Counted from the first letter of the stretch, positions 35,883 to 45,360 are shown. The stretch: DNA of 64,000 bases from Methylotenera_A sp046594915 (GCA_046594915.1 JBKJRC010000006.1:235852-299851), one strand, 5' to 3'. Numbers and translations are program-made. The notes: generated by a model not told the origin, from the letters alone.

Positions 35883-37328
35883 ATGGTAATTCGTTCAAAA
35901 TCCAGGTCTGTGCTGCAGCGCAGACGAAGTCTCATCAACGTATTGCAGCCATTGTTAGATGGCGTTGCCATTTTAGGTACTGCTTGGTTTTTTATTCAAT
36001 TAAATATTGGATATCTAACACAAAGCTACGTGATTTTAATGTTGGTGTTGCTGGGCCTAGTTTCTGTGATGTACGACCGCTTTGCAATTTATCGCACTAG
36101 TTCTAGTTTTGCCGCAAAATTATTCAGTCTGTTTAACGCATGGTCAATCAGCTTTTTGGCGCTGTTTGTGTTGGGATTTTTAACTAAGCAAACTGATGCA
36201 TATTCGCGAATTTTTATGACCGAATTGTTTTTGGTAGGCTTTGTCGCTCAAAGCCTTATTCATTTTTTGGTGAGAGTAATCAATCGCCGCGTTCATAAAA
36301 ATTCACAAGTAACGGATAATGTGATTATTGTTGGGCAAGGGCAATTAGCTAATTATTTAGAACATAAAATCACTTCAAATCCATGGCTTAACGAGCGTGT
36401 GATTGGTAATGTATCAATTGAGGAAGAGGCGAATCACCAACGCAAAGTACAAAAATCCGAATTAAATGAGTATCCGCAAAGCCGCACCATTCATTTAGGT
36501 AAGGTCGCTGAATTGCCTGATTTAATTGATGCGCATGATATTAATACCATTTATATTGTCACGCCATTAGAGTCTTCCCGCGTATTAGAAGAGCTATACT
36601 TTGTGTTGCTGGATAAACATGTTTCTATCCATTGGATTCCCGATATTTTTTCATTAAGGCTTATTAATCATAGCGTAAAAGAAATTGCGGGTATTCCGGT
36701 GTTAACTTTGTCGGAAACACCATTAACTGGCGTGAGTAAACTCGGTAAGGCGATAGAGGATAAAGTATTGTCTTTTTTAATTTTATTAATGATTATTCCA
36801 GTTTTGATAGTAGTTGCCATTGCAGTAAAACTGGATAGCCCAGGGCCTATATTTTTCAGGCAAAAAAGAGCGGGTTGGAATGGTAAAACATTCAGTATCT
36901 GGAAGTTTCGTAGCATGCGCATCAATCAGCAAGCAGCGGACGGTGAAACGCTTCAACAAGCAAAAAAAAATGATCCACGTATTACAAAAGTGGGCGCATT
37001 TATACGTAGAACCAGTTTGGATGAGTTGCCACAGGTTTTCAATGTGCTTAAAGGCGATATGTCATTGGTAGGGCCAAGGCCTCACGCAATTCAGCATGAT
37101 GAAGTGTATTCTCAACGGATTAGCGATTATTATGCGCGTCATAATATCAAGCCTGGTATTACAGGATTAGCCCAAGTACGAGGCTACAGGGGTGAAACAA
37201 AAGAAATTGACCAAATGACCAAGCGCATTGAGTCGGACATTGAGTATATTAACAATTGGTCAATATGGTTAGACCTATCAATTTTGATGCGAACTGCAAC
37301 TGCGTTTACAGGTAAAGGCGCTTATTAA
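35883..37328 (+). CDS. Undecaprenyl-phosphate glucose phosphotransferase (WcaJ/EpsB-like)
   Basis: 481 aa. Four N-terminal helices (about 25-140) are followed by a CoA-binding-like domain (about 145-270), one helix (about 295-317), and a bacterial sugar transferase domain with PIFFRQKRAGWNGKTFSIWKFRSM, RRTSLDELPQVFNVLKGDMSLVGPRPHA and GITGLAQVRGYRG. It transfers glucose-1-phosphate to undecaprenyl phosphate and starts the second polymer of this window. Sixteen bases after epsA. A terminator hairpin follows before epsE. Confidence 0.93.
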   Translation: MVIRSKSRSVLQRRRSLINVLQPLLDGVAILGTAWFFIQLNIGYLTQSYVILMLVLLGLVSVMYDRFAIYRTSSSFAAKLFSLFNAWSISFLALFVLGFLTKQTDAYSRIFMTELFLVGFVAQSLIHFLVRVINRRVHKNSQVTDNVIIVGQGQLANYLEHKITSNPWLNERVIGNVSIEEEANHQRKVQKSELNEYPQSRTIHLGKVAELPDLIDAHDINTIYIVTPLESSRVLEELYFVLLDKHVSIHWIPDIFSLRLINHSVKEIAGIPVLTLSETPLTGVSKLGKAIEDKVLSFLILLMIIPVLIVVAIAVKLDSPGPIFFRQKRAGWNGKTFSIWKFRSMRINQQAADGETLQQAKKNDPRITKVGAFIRRTSLDELPQVFNVLKGDMSLVGPRPHAIQHDEVYSQRISDYYARHNIKPGITGLAQVRGYRGETKEIDQMTKRIESDIEYINNWSIWLDLSILMRTATAFTGKGAY

Positions 37329-37500
37329 ATGCATAACGATTATTTAAAACAAAACACCCAATTGGGCTATTGCTTAATTGCTTGAAAATTATAGAATTCA
37401 ACACTAAATTGGTTTTTATTTTAACTATATTTTTGTATTAAATGATACATTTAGCAAAAATATGATATAAACCACTTTAATTATCTGCTTTTTATTTAGA

Positions 37501-37524
37501 AAAGGGCGACAAGCCCTTTTTTTT
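37501..37524 (+). terminator. Intrinsic terminator or attenuator hairpin between the WcaJ-like gene and epsE
   Basis: AAAGGGC-gacaa-GCCCTTT with a run of eight T. It ends only about 17-20 nt before the AGGAGG Shine-Dalgarno of epsE (37541-37546). The 223-bp gap also holds a palindrome CCCAATTGGG at 37357-37366 and AT-rich DNA where a promoter could lie (TATGAT at 37461). Confidence 0.8.
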
Positions 37525-37551
37525 ATATTATTGTTTCATTAGGAGGAACAT

Positions 37552-38112
37552 ATGAATATCAACTATTATTTTTCAGTTTTTTTGGCTGGCTTTCTGTTTT
37601 CTGGCATGGCTTACAGCGCAGAATCTAATGAGACGTACAAGCTCAACGCAGGTGATATTTTAGAAGTGTCTGTCTGGGGTGAAGAAAGCTTAAAAAAAGA
37701 AGTAAAAGTGTTGCCAGATGGCAGTATCACATTTCCATTGGCAGGCCGAGTGGAAGTGGGTAATGCAACCACGCCGGAAGTAGAAAAACGCATTACCGAA
37801 AAATTAAAAACCTATTTACCCGATCCACAAGTCACCGTTGTGATATCCAGCATTGATGGCAACCGCGTTTATGTCATTGGTAAAGTATTGAAGCCAGGCC
37901 CTATTTTGTTAGGTAGCCCATTGACTGTTATGCAAGCGCTTAGTCAAGCGGGTGGCTTGGATAAATTTGCTGATACAGATGAGTTAAAAATATTGCGCAA
38001 AACAGGCAATGTGCAAAATATCATCTCGGTTAATTATGATCAATTAATTGAAGGTAAAAATCTAGAATCTAATATTCTTCTTCAAAATGGAGACACTATA
38101 CTAGTGCCGTAA
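37552..38112 (+). CDS. epsE: Polysaccharide export protein EpsE (Wza-like)
   Basis: 186 aa. A signal peptide ends near SGMAYSA, without a lipobox cysteine. A polysaccharide export (PES) domain occupies about residues 28-105 (YKLNAGDILEVSVWGEESL, VLPDGSITFPLAGRVEVG), then one SLBB domain (about 108-180). It is much shorter than E. coli Wza, as usual for the EpsE group of exosortase-type EPS loci, where a separate outer-membrane protein is needed. That partner is probably the beta-barrel protein encoded next. The ribosome-binding site is ideal: AGGAGG five bases before ATG. Confidence 0.92.
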   Translation: MNINYYFSVFLAGFLFSGMAYSAESNETYKLNAGDILEVSVWGEESLKKEVKVLPDGSITFPLAGRVEVGNATTPEVEKRITEKLKTYLPDPQVTVVISSIDGNRVYVIGKVLKPGPILLGSPLTVMQALSQAGGLDKFADTDELKILRKTGNVQNIISVNYDQLIEGKNLESNILLQNGDTILVP

Positions 38113-38191
38113 CATAGCACCATCAATATTCTTGTTTAATAAATTTAATAAAAATACATCAAAAACGCTTAATTGTTAAGAATATATAAAA

Positions 38192-39382
38192 TTGATATCA
38201 AAAGTAAAAATTAAATTATTGTTCGTTAATGCGCTGTTATTTTCTATGCCAGCTCAAGCATTAATAGTGTTGCAACAAGCATCTGCGCCACTCAATATTG
38301 ATTATGATTCAAATTTGAATTTATCACAGCAAAAAATAGGTGTTTGGCGTTACAGCGCCATCCCCAGATACTCTGTGGCAGTTGTTAATGAGAAAAACAG
38401 ATGGTTTACCGATTTAGCGCTAACCCTGCAAAGGTCCTCAAATAAAAATATCAGTGCTGATCGTGAAGATCCTGCTGTGGGCATTGGCTGGCAGAGAGAG
38501 CTTGAAAAAGGTAGTTTTTCATTAATTGCACGCTATGACAAAAGAAGTTCACGTTTTACACAATTCAACACAAATGCCATCACGGATGTAGATGGTACTT
38601 CAGTCAATAGATCTTTGGCAGCAAGTTACAGCCACGCGCTCAGTGAACGATTAAATTTTTCTCTTGGTGCCAATTATTCAAAAACTGCTTTCACAGATTC
38701 TAGCTTTGTGGATTCAACCACTAAAACTATTAATGGCTCAATTAGTTACTTATTCAATGAAAAAATCAGCCCATTTATACGGTTAAGTTATACCGATTTC
38801 CAGCCAAATGGTTCTTCATCCAATACGACTAATCAATTCAATCCATTTAATAATCAGTTCAATGGCGCTAATCAATCCAGTAAATCTAAAAATATTTCGG
38901 TTGGCAGTACATTTTTGATTGCGCCTAAATGGACATTTGCACCCAGTGTTGGTGTTAATAGCATATCGAGTTCAGCAAGCAGCGCATCATCCTCTGGCAG
39001 TAGTATTTCAACATCAGGAACTGGTTTGATTGCAGATGCAAATTTAAGCTATTTGGGTGAGAGAGATACCTTTCAAGCAACCTTGGCGCGTTCAGTAGCG
39101 CCGAGTGGTTTGGGTGGGTTTCAAGAAACAGACAGTTTGGCATTGGCCTATAGTTATGAATTGTCAGACAAAAGCAGCTGGGGTGGAAACTTTAACGTCA
39201 GTAAAAATCAATCTCAATTTAGCTCAGAGACAACGCAACTGAATGGCTTTTATTCACGCGAACTATCGTTTAATTGGCAGATGCGCTTGATTGCAGGGCA
39301 TAGAAATATAACGCAATCTAATTTTTCAGCAAATAATACCAACGTTGGCATTTCACTGATTTACAACATTCCAGAGTTTTAA
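38192..39382 (+). CDS. Outer-membrane beta-barrel protein, EpsL-like
   Basis: 396 aa. A signal peptide (to about SMPAQA) is followed by many short amphipathic strands with alternating aromatic and polar residues, Ser/Asn-rich loops and a final strand ending IYNIPEF with the C-terminal Phe typical of outer-membrane barrels. It occupies the place of EpsL in the epsE-F-G operon and is likely the outer-membrane channel for the polymer. TTG start at 38192. A serine-rich low-complexity stretch (SSSASSASSSGSSIS, about residues 262-276) could be an exposed loop. Confidence 0.75.
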   Translation: MISKVKIKLLFVNALLFSMPAQALIVLQQASAPLNIDYDSNLNLSQQKIGVWRYSAIPRYSVAVVNEKNRWFTDLALTLQRSSNKNISADREDPAVGIGWQRELEKGSFSLIARYDKRSSRFTQFNTNAITDVDGTSVNRSLAASYSHALSERLNFSLGANYSKTAFTDSSFVDSTTKTINGSISYLFNEKISPFIRLSYTDFQPNGSSSNTTNQFNPFNNQFNGANQSSKSKNISVGSTFLIAPKWTFAPSVGVNSISSSASSASSSGSSISTSGTGLIADANLSYLGERDTFQATLARSVAPSGLGGFQETDSLALAYSYELSDKSSWGGNFNVSKNQSQFSSETTQLNGFYSRELSFNWQMRLIAGHRNITQSNFSANNTNVGISLIYNIPEF

Positions 39383-39406
39383 CATTTAAGAAATAATATT
39401 TTAAAT

Positions 39407-40981
39407 ATGGCAACTGAATACGAATTAACCATCGGTGATTATCTATCGATTTTCAAACGCAGATGGTTGCAGATGCTAGCAGTCTTTATTGTCATTTTAA
39501 TGGTTGCAGTAGCCGCCGCCATTTTTTTGCCGCCAACCTATCTGTCTACAGGTACTATTTTAATCGAGTCTCAGCAGATTCCAGACGATGTCGTTAAAGC
39601 CACGGTAACAAGTTATGCGGATGAACGCATTGAGGTTATTAAGCAAAGAGTGATGACGCGTGATAATCTGTATCGTATTATCCAGAAATATAGTTTATAT
39701 CCCCAAAAAATTGACTCTGAAACAACCTCAACTTTGATTGATAAAATGCGTGACAGCATATCCGTCATTATTTTAAATGCGGATATTCAGGGAGGCGGTA
39801 AAGCAGCGATTGCTTTTAAAGTAGGCTTCGAATATGAAAAGCCCGATCTCGCACACAAAGTGGCCAATGAAATAGTGACTTTATTCTTAGATGAAAATGT
39901 AAAAGCCAGAACAGAACGTGCGACAGAGACGACAGAGTTCTTAACCCAAGAAGTTGAAACATTAAGGAAAGAACTTGAAGGTGTTGAGAATAAGGTAGCC
40001 GCTTTCAAGCAAGAACACTCAAATTCATTGCCAGAACACATGGAAATGCACATGAGTTTATTACAACGTAATGAGTCAGACATTAAAGAGGTTGATCGTG
40101 ATTACAAATCAACGCAGGAAGAGTTAAGATATTTAGACGTAGAGTTAGCTTCGGCTAAAGCCAATGTTAAAACAGGGGCAAATGGAGAAGCAATTAGCCC
40201 CATATCAGAATTAGAAAAAGCTAAAGCAGAACTTGATCGAGCCCTTGTGTTGTATAAAGAGACGCATCCCACTATTCGGGCATTAAAGAGAAAGATTGAA
40301 AATTTAGAAAAAGCAACAGAAACTAAGGTGACTAGCAAACCAGCTAAGCTAGATATTGCATCTGAGCTTGTAATTGCAAAGGTTGAAGCCCAAATTGAAG
40401 CAGCTAAGATCAGACTAAATTCCCTGGCACAGCAAAGAAAATCATTAGAGTCCAGAGTTGGTCAGCTTCAAGGTCAAGTCATGCAGAGTCCACAAGTGGA
40501 AAGAGGCCTTTTTACTTTAATGCGTGATTATGAGAACGCAAAGTCTAAATATGAAGAAGTAAAGTCTAAACAGATCAATGCAAAAATTGCCGAAAATCTG
40601 GAGCAGGAAAACAAGGCTGAACGTTTTTCTATGTTGGAACCACCGATTTTCCCTGATAAACCAGTTAAACCTAATAGAAAAAAAATAATCGCATTAGGAT
40701 TATTTGCAGGATTGGCTGGTGCTTTAGCGCTAGCTGTTCTGCTGGAAACCTTAGATAAAAGAGTAAGAGGTGTTGAGTCTTTAACATCGATTATCAATAT
40801 GAGACCTTTGGTGATTATTCCTTACATATCGACTAACTCAGAAATAAAACGCAAAAGAAATTTTAATAAATACCTATTTTTATCGATATTAAGCATTACT
40901 ATACTTTTATTATTTATTATTCATTTTGCCATTATGCCGCTTGATTTGCTGATGATTAAATTGATGGCTAGATTCGCATAG
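39407..40981 (+). CDS. epsF: Chain-length determinant protein EpsF (Wzz-like)
   Basis: 524 aa polysaccharide co-polymerase. The Wzz domain is at the N-terminus (helix at about 18-40 with RRWLQMLAVFIVILMVAVAAAI). A long periplasmic coiled coil covers about 160-400, and helix 2 (about 428-448) follows the proline-rich motif PPIFPDKPVKPNRKK. An unusual third hydrophobic segment lies at the very C-terminus (about 485-510), after the expected end of the family. Its cytoplasmic kinase partner EpsG is the next gene, 9 bp downstream. Confidence 0.9.
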   Translation: MATEYELTIGDYLSIFKRRWLQMLAVFIVILMVAVAAAIFLPPTYLSTGTILIESQQIPDDVVKATVTSYADERIEVIKQRVMTRDNLYRIIQKYSLYPQKIDSETTSTLIDKMRDSISVIILNADIQGGGKAAIAFKVGFEYEKPDLAHKVANEIVTLFLDENVKARTERATETTEFLTQEVETLRKELEGVENKVAAFKQEHSNSLPEHMEMHMSLLQRNESDIKEVDRDYKSTQEELRYLDVELASAKANVKTGANGEAISPISELEKAKAELDRALVLYKETHPTIRALKRKIENLEKATETKVTSKPAKLDIASELVIAKVEAQIEAAKIRLNSLAQQRKSLESRVGQLQGQVMQSPQVERGLFTLMRDYENAKSKYEEVKSKQINAKIAENLEQENKAERFSMLEPPIFPDKPVKPNRKKIIALGLFAGLAGALALAVLLETLDKRVRGVESLTSIINMRPLVIIPYISTNSEIKRKRNFNKYLFLSILSITILLLFIIHFAIMPLDLLMIKLMARFA

Positions 40982-40990
40982 AGACTGAAT

Positions 40991-41830
40991 ATGGAAAAGA
41001 TCAAAGACGCGCTTGCAAAAGCAAAAGTAGAAAATGCTGATTTCAATGCAAATGCCAAAGTTACGCACCCAAGTGTAGTTACGCAACAAACAGTTAAAGG
41101 CTTTCCCAATACTGAAAATGAATTGGGGATGATTAGCTATCTTAATACACCAGTAATCAAATTAGATAATGCTCATCTAGAAAAAAATAGAATAGTTGCA
41201 CATACAAAAAGCGATTTAAATAGCTACAGTTTTGATTCTCTGCGCACACAAATCATTCAAAAGATGGAAGAAAACAATTGGCGAACGATTGCAGTAGTTT
41301 CGCCTACACCGCAATCAGGTAAAACACTGGTTTCGATCAACTTGGCGATTAGTATTGCGCATCAGCCACAAAAGACAGCCATCTTGGTCGATTTTGATTT
41401 GCGCCGACCAAAAATAGCTGCTTATTTAGGCATCCATACTGAAAAATCCATGAATGATTATTTGCAGGATAAAGCTCAGCTTAAAGATGTGATGATTAAT
41501 CCTGGGATCGATCGTTTAGTCGTTATACCAACCATGAAGCCTGTGTCGAAATCCGCAGAAACTTTATCATCGAAAAAAGTAACGACGCTCATTTCAGAGC
41601 TGAGAGATCGATATGATTCAAGAATTGTTATTTTTGACTGTCCGCCCGTGCTAAATTCTGATGATGCAATGGTATTGTTACCACAAGTAGACTGCATACT
41701 TTTGGTGATTGCCAATGGCATGTCTACGCAGTCTGAAATTGAAGAAACACTGCATCACTTACCAAAAAATAATTTATTGGGGGTTGTTTTTAATAAAGCG
41801 GAAATTGAATCTAAAGCTTATTATTACTAA
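40991..41830 (+). CDS. epsG: Bacterial tyrosine kinase EpsG (CpsD/CapB type)
   Basis: 279 aa BY-kinase. Walker A reads SPTPQSGKTLVSINLA, Walker A' ILVDFDLRRPKIA and Walker B RIVIFDCPPVL. A short tyrosine cluster ends the protein (KAYYY), the usual autophosphorylation site. With EpsF it forms a split chain-length/kinase pair controlling polymerisation and export. It is the last plus-strand gene before the reverse-strand polymerase, whose stop lies only 7 bp away. Confidence 0.92.
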   Translation: MEKIKDALAKAKVENADFNANAKVTHPSVVTQQTVKGFPNTENELGMISYLNTPVIKLDNAHLEKNRIVAHTKSDLNSYSFDSLRTQIIQKMEENNWRTIAVVSPTPQSGKTLVSINLAISIAHQPQKTAILVDFDLRRPKIAAYLGIHTEKSMNDYLQDKAQLKDVMINPGIDRLVVIPTMKPVSKSAETLSSKKVTTLISELRDRYDSRIVIFDCPPVLNSDDAMVLLPQVDCILLVIANGMSTQSEIEETLHHLPKNNLLGVVFNKAEIESKAYYY

Positions 41831-41837
41831 CAACGAA

Positions 41838-43316
41838 TTAAGCTTTTTCTATTGGTATTCTTGTGTAAGCTACACCAATTCCAAGTACTGACCAGTAAAT
41901 AATTGCAACTGTTCCAATTGAGCTAACGGTAGCGATGGTCACCATCATCGATATAACCACAGCGAATAAACATCTCCCTAAAATTTGTTGCTGGTTGTTG
42001 TAATCATTTATGCGCTTTAGTTTTTTACGTATACCTAAAAGTACTGCTAAGAAAATCCCAATAAATAAACTAAGCCCTATTAAGCCTGTATCAAGTGCGA
42101 TGCTTAAATAAGTATTCACCACATCTATAATGCCTTCACCTTGCTTCATAGCTTGCATTTCGGGTGTTTGCAAATAATTAGTAGAACCAAAAAATAGATT
42201 TCTTTTGATCACAATCATTGCGTTTTCAAACAGTTGTTCTCTATAGTCAATGTTGCCTTTTTCTGTTTGCCCAACAAATGGAATCAAATTCATTATCTTT
42301 TCACCTCCTGGTAATATCGCTAAAATTGGAAGGCAAAAAATGCCAACGATGAAAAGAGTGCCTAGTTTTTGGATCGGTTTAGGGCCTAATGCGAGATAAA
42401 CGATGAACATGACGAATGCACCAACCCAAGGTCCGCGTGACAAGGGTGCGAGCAAGCCAAGCCCTAATATAATAGCGCCCATTTTTTTTATAGATTTATC
42501 TTGTATCGTAGTACTTAAATATAAATAGAAGCCAATAGCAATCGTCATAAAATAACCCAATACAATGGGGTGTCCTAGTGATGCAATGGCGCGTAGACCG
42601 CCAGACCTACCTAGGTAGTTTCCAATTGAATCACCAGTTCCGAGGGCGATGCCTAATGGGTTGTAGAGTAACCACTGCTTGCCGCTTTCGAATATTGCAA
42701 TAAGTGCAATAATGATAGCGGAGGTTACAAATGCGTAAAGCACAGTTTTCATTTGTACTAAATTTTTAATAGCACGGCTTGCTACAAAGTAAGGCAAAAA
42801 TATATCAGTAAAGCCGTAAAACATCTGCCTGAGCGTATCCGTTACGGTGGTATCTCTTAACCTTAAACCAACAATTAACAAGATATAAGTAAGCAAAAAT
42901 TTATCAGCCCATATCTTGGTAAATTTAAAATTGTTATTTTGCGAAATAGCTAATGCTGCGGGTAACAAAATCAATAATATGATAAATCTTGGGTGGTTAA
43001 GCCCAAACAGATAATTAACTAGACCAAAGCCAGGTACTTGAATTTCTAGTGGTGGAATGACAAACAGCAATATAAAGAATAAAGCCATTTTATTTTGTTG
43101 TTTGGTAATGCTAAAAAAAATAAAAATACCACTTAGAATCAGATAAATCCAAAAGTTGTGGGCAACAAACGCTGAAATAATTACCGCAAGCCAAAGGTTT
43201 CTCCAACGATTGATTTCTGCGGGTAATATCTCCTTGGGGGCCAGTTTTTTTGCGATGGCAAATCCTATTAATGCCATTAATAAGATAACAATCAGTGCTC
43301 TAATATGTTCTTGCAT
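41838..43316 (-). CDS. O-antigen ligase/polymerase (Wzy-like) membrane protein
   Basis: 492 aa, about 11-12 predicted helices and a large periplasmic loop between residues about 325 and 390 (ILPGGEKIMNLIPFVG through YLQTPEMQAMKQGEG), with an Arg in ENAMIVIKRN; this is the Wzy/WaaL layout (Wzy_C superfamily). It polymerises lipid-linked repeat units in the periplasm, most likely as the EpsE/F/G-linked polymerase. It is the only minus-strand gene in the 50-kb polysaccharide locus and converges on epsG with almost no gap, so it must have its own promoter in the 576-bp region on its 5' side. Confidence 0.85.
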   Translation of the reverse strand: MQEHIRALIVILLMALIGFAIAKKLAPKEILPAEINRWRNLWLAVIISAFVAHNFWIYLILSGIFIFFSITKQQNKMALFFILLFVIPPLEIQVPGFGLVNYLFGLNHPRFIILLILLPAALAISQNNNFKFTKIWADKFLLTYILLIVGLRLRDTTVTDTLRQMFYGFTDIFLPYFVASRAIKNLVQMKTVLYAFVTSAIIIALIAIFESGKQWLLYNPLGIALGTGDSIGNYLGRSGGLRAIASLGHPIVLGYFMTIAIGFYLYLSTTIQDKSIKKMGAIILGLGLLAPLSRGPWVGAFVMFIVYLALGPKPIQKLGTLFIVGIFCLPILAILPGGEKIMNLIPFVGQTEKGNIDYREQLFENAMIVIKRNLFFGSTNYLQTPEMQAMKQGEGIIDVVNTYLSIALDTGLIGLSLFIGIFLAVLLGIRKKLKRINDYNNQQQILGRCLFAVVISMMVTIATVSSIGTVAIIYWSVLGIGVAYTRIPIEKA

Positions 43317-43892
43317 AAGTTAGGGTGGGAGAATGAAAAATAGATATAATGTAAGCCTAGAGAATACCATAGGCGTTTGCAATTGGTGTTGAATGCAATT
43401 AGTGATAAATAATTTTTACCTAAATTGTTAGGCTATGAGTTATATTTTTTTGTTAGATTTTATAAAAATTAAAGGGGTTGGATGTTGCTTTAGCTTTTGT
43501 CAATAGCTAAATAAGGCTTATCCTTTGCTTAAAGTAGCAACATTTGAAAAAAATTAAATTGAGTTAAACTTATTGTTAACACCCTTAAAAATTAGAGCAA
43601 TTTATTCCAGTCCTGATGTGTAGCCTATATCTGACTAATCAGAAGGATTTGACCAAACACCTAAATGGCCTGCATGCCTGTATATAAGATTGTTGACTAT
43701 AAAAAATGACATGTTTACTGGAAAAGACGAAATTTAGTGCTTTTTTAAATTAATCGAATATGGCGTTGCAAGAGACTTTAAAAATTGCAGTTATGACTAT
43801 AGATGGTTGGTCGTAGGAAAATTCAGCAGCACAGCTTGAAGCCGTATTATTAAAAGTTTCTATTTCGAATCACACTTTCAACTAAAATCATT
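43317..43892. other. 576-bp gene-free gap, nothing firmly recognised
   Basis: AT-rich DNA between the divergent polymerase and glycosyltransferase genes, so it should hold both promoters. No long frame, repeat, RNA gene or insertion-sequence end could be recognised. A short frame from ATG at 43759 (MALQETLKIAVMTIDGWS, then TAG, then ENSAAQLEAVLLK) could be a coding remnant, but I cannot assign it. Confidence 0.5.
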
Positions 43893-44873
43893 GTGCAAAA
43901 TATTCAATCACTTGCAGGCGTTGTTATTATAGGTCGTAATGAAGGCTCAAGATTAGTGAGTTGTCTAGACTCGCTATCTGAGTTTATGCCACAAGTTGTA
44001 TATGTTGACTCTGCTTCCACGGATAATTCGTTAGCTGAAGCTGAAACTCGTGGTGCTACTGTGGTTTCATTGGATATGACACAGTCTTTTACTGCGGCTA
44101 GGGCCAGAAATGTAGGATTTGATACTCTCGTTTCGCAATTTCCCGATATAAAATTTGTACAGTTTATAGACGGAGATTGTATGATGAATAGTGACTGGAT
44201 AAGAACAGCCATTGATTTCTTGCATAAAAACTCAGTAGTTGCGGCAGTTTGTGGCAGGAGACGAGAACTTTTCCCAGATCGCTCAATTTACAATCGCATG
44301 TGCAATCAGGAATGGGACACACCAATAGGCGAAGCTAAAGCTTGTGGTGGGGATGTAATGATGCGTGTTGACGTTATGAGGCAAGTGGGTGGATACAGAA
44401 ATAATTTAATTGCTGGGGAAGAGCCAGAATTATGTATTAGAATTAGGAAAGCTGGCTATAGTATATGGCGAATAGACGCTGAAATGACTTTGCATGATGC
44501 TGCAATCACAAAATTCAGCCAATGGTGGAGGCGTACAACTCGGGGCGGCTATGCGTTTGCGGAAGGTGCTTATTTACATGGTGCTGCACCAGAATGTCAT
44601 TGGGTTGCAGAATCAAGACGCGGTTGGTTTTGGGGTTTTATTTTGCCATTTATAATCTTGCTAACACTTTTTTTAAGTTGGAAATTAAGTTTCATATTAT
44701 TTTTACTTTACCCATTACAGATAATTAGATTAACTTTTAAACAAAATAACCAAACAAATATATATTTTGCATTTTTTCTGGTATTGGGGAAATTTGCTGA
44801 AGCATTAGGGCAGTTAAAATTTGTTAAAAAACATTATCTAAATGAGAAAATACATTTAATTGAATATAAATAA
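43893..44873 (+). CDS. Glycosyltransferase, GT2 family
   Basis: 326 aa. The GT-A catalytic domain has GVVIIGRNEGSRLVSCLDSL, VYVDSASTDNS and FIDGDC as the DXD-type motif, followed by GEEPELCIRIRKAGY. One or two hydrophobic segments lie near the C-terminus (about 248-290). The arrangement fits membrane-associated GT2 enzymes in exopolysaccharide loci. GTG start at 43893. Its end overlaps the TTG start of the acetyltransferase gene. Confidence 0.87.
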   Translation: MQNIQSLAGVVIIGRNEGSRLVSCLDSLSEFMPQVVYVDSASTDNSLAEAETRGATVVSLDMTQSFTAARARNVGFDTLVSQFPDIKFVQFIDGDCMMNSDWIRTAIDFLHKNSVVAAVCGRRRELFPDRSIYNRMCNQEWDTPIGEAKACGGDVMMRVDVMRQVGGYRNNLIAGEEPELCIRIRKAGYSIWRIDAEMTLHDAAITKFSQWWRRTTRGGYAFAEGAYLHGAAPECHWVAESRRGWFWGFILPFIILLTLFLSWKLSFILFLLYPLQIIRLTFKQNNQTNIYFAFFLVLGKFAEALGQLKFVKKHYLNEKIHLIEYK

Positions 44874-45360
44874 CCAAATATCGCCTATACACCCCGATTG
44901 GAGTCGGGAACACAAAAGATTTATGTCTTGGGATCCTTCTAGATCGTTATTAGCCAGTATTCGCGCCTATCAAAAATATAAAAATAAACCGTTATTTATC
45001 ATCCCTAAAAAAATAGCGTTATTGAGACATCGTTTCTGGAGTATTGTCACGGGCGCTGACATCCCAGTTAGTAGTAAAATAGGAGGTGGTTTATTATTGC
45101 CGCATCCTAATGGAATTGTGATACATCCAAATGCGATAATTGGTCCGAATTGTCTAATTTTTCAACAGGTAACCATTGGTACTGTTGAGGGGTCTGGCCA
45201 GCCAATTGTTGATGGACATGTTGATATTGGTGCGGGGGCTAAAATTTTAGGCGGCATTCATATTGGTGCACATGCTAAAATAGGAGCAAATGCGGTGGTT
45301 TTAATCGATGTGCCTGCTGGAAAAACAGCAATTGGCATTCCTGCAAAAATTATAAACTGA
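44860..45360 (+). CDS. Hexapeptide-repeat acetyltransferase (serine-acetyltransferase-like)
   Basis: 166 aa. The C-terminal half shows left-handed beta-helix hexapeptide repeats (LLLPHPNGIVIHPNAIIGPN, QQVTIGTVEG, VDIGAGAKILGGIHIGAHAK, IGANAVVLIDVPAGKTAIGIPAKII). Relatives in glycan loci O-acetylate sugars with acetyl-CoA. TTG start overlapping the previous gene by 14 bp. It is similar in type to the acetyltransferase at 50847, so the polymer may carry two kinds of acetylation. Confidence 0.85.
   Translation: MNINNQISPIHPDWSREHKRFMSWDPSRSLLASIRAYQKYKNKPLFIIPKKIALLRHRFWSIVTGADIPVSSKIGGGLLLPHPNGIVIHPNAIIGPNCLIFQQVTIGTVEGSGQPIVDGHVDIGAGAKILGGIHIGAHAKIGANAVVLIDVPAGKTAIGIPAKIIN

Noticed and set aside
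43741..43860. Possible coding remnant in the wzy-GT2 gap (frame with one TAG)
   Set aside because: Too short, and no family recognised; kept only as a note in the gap entry.
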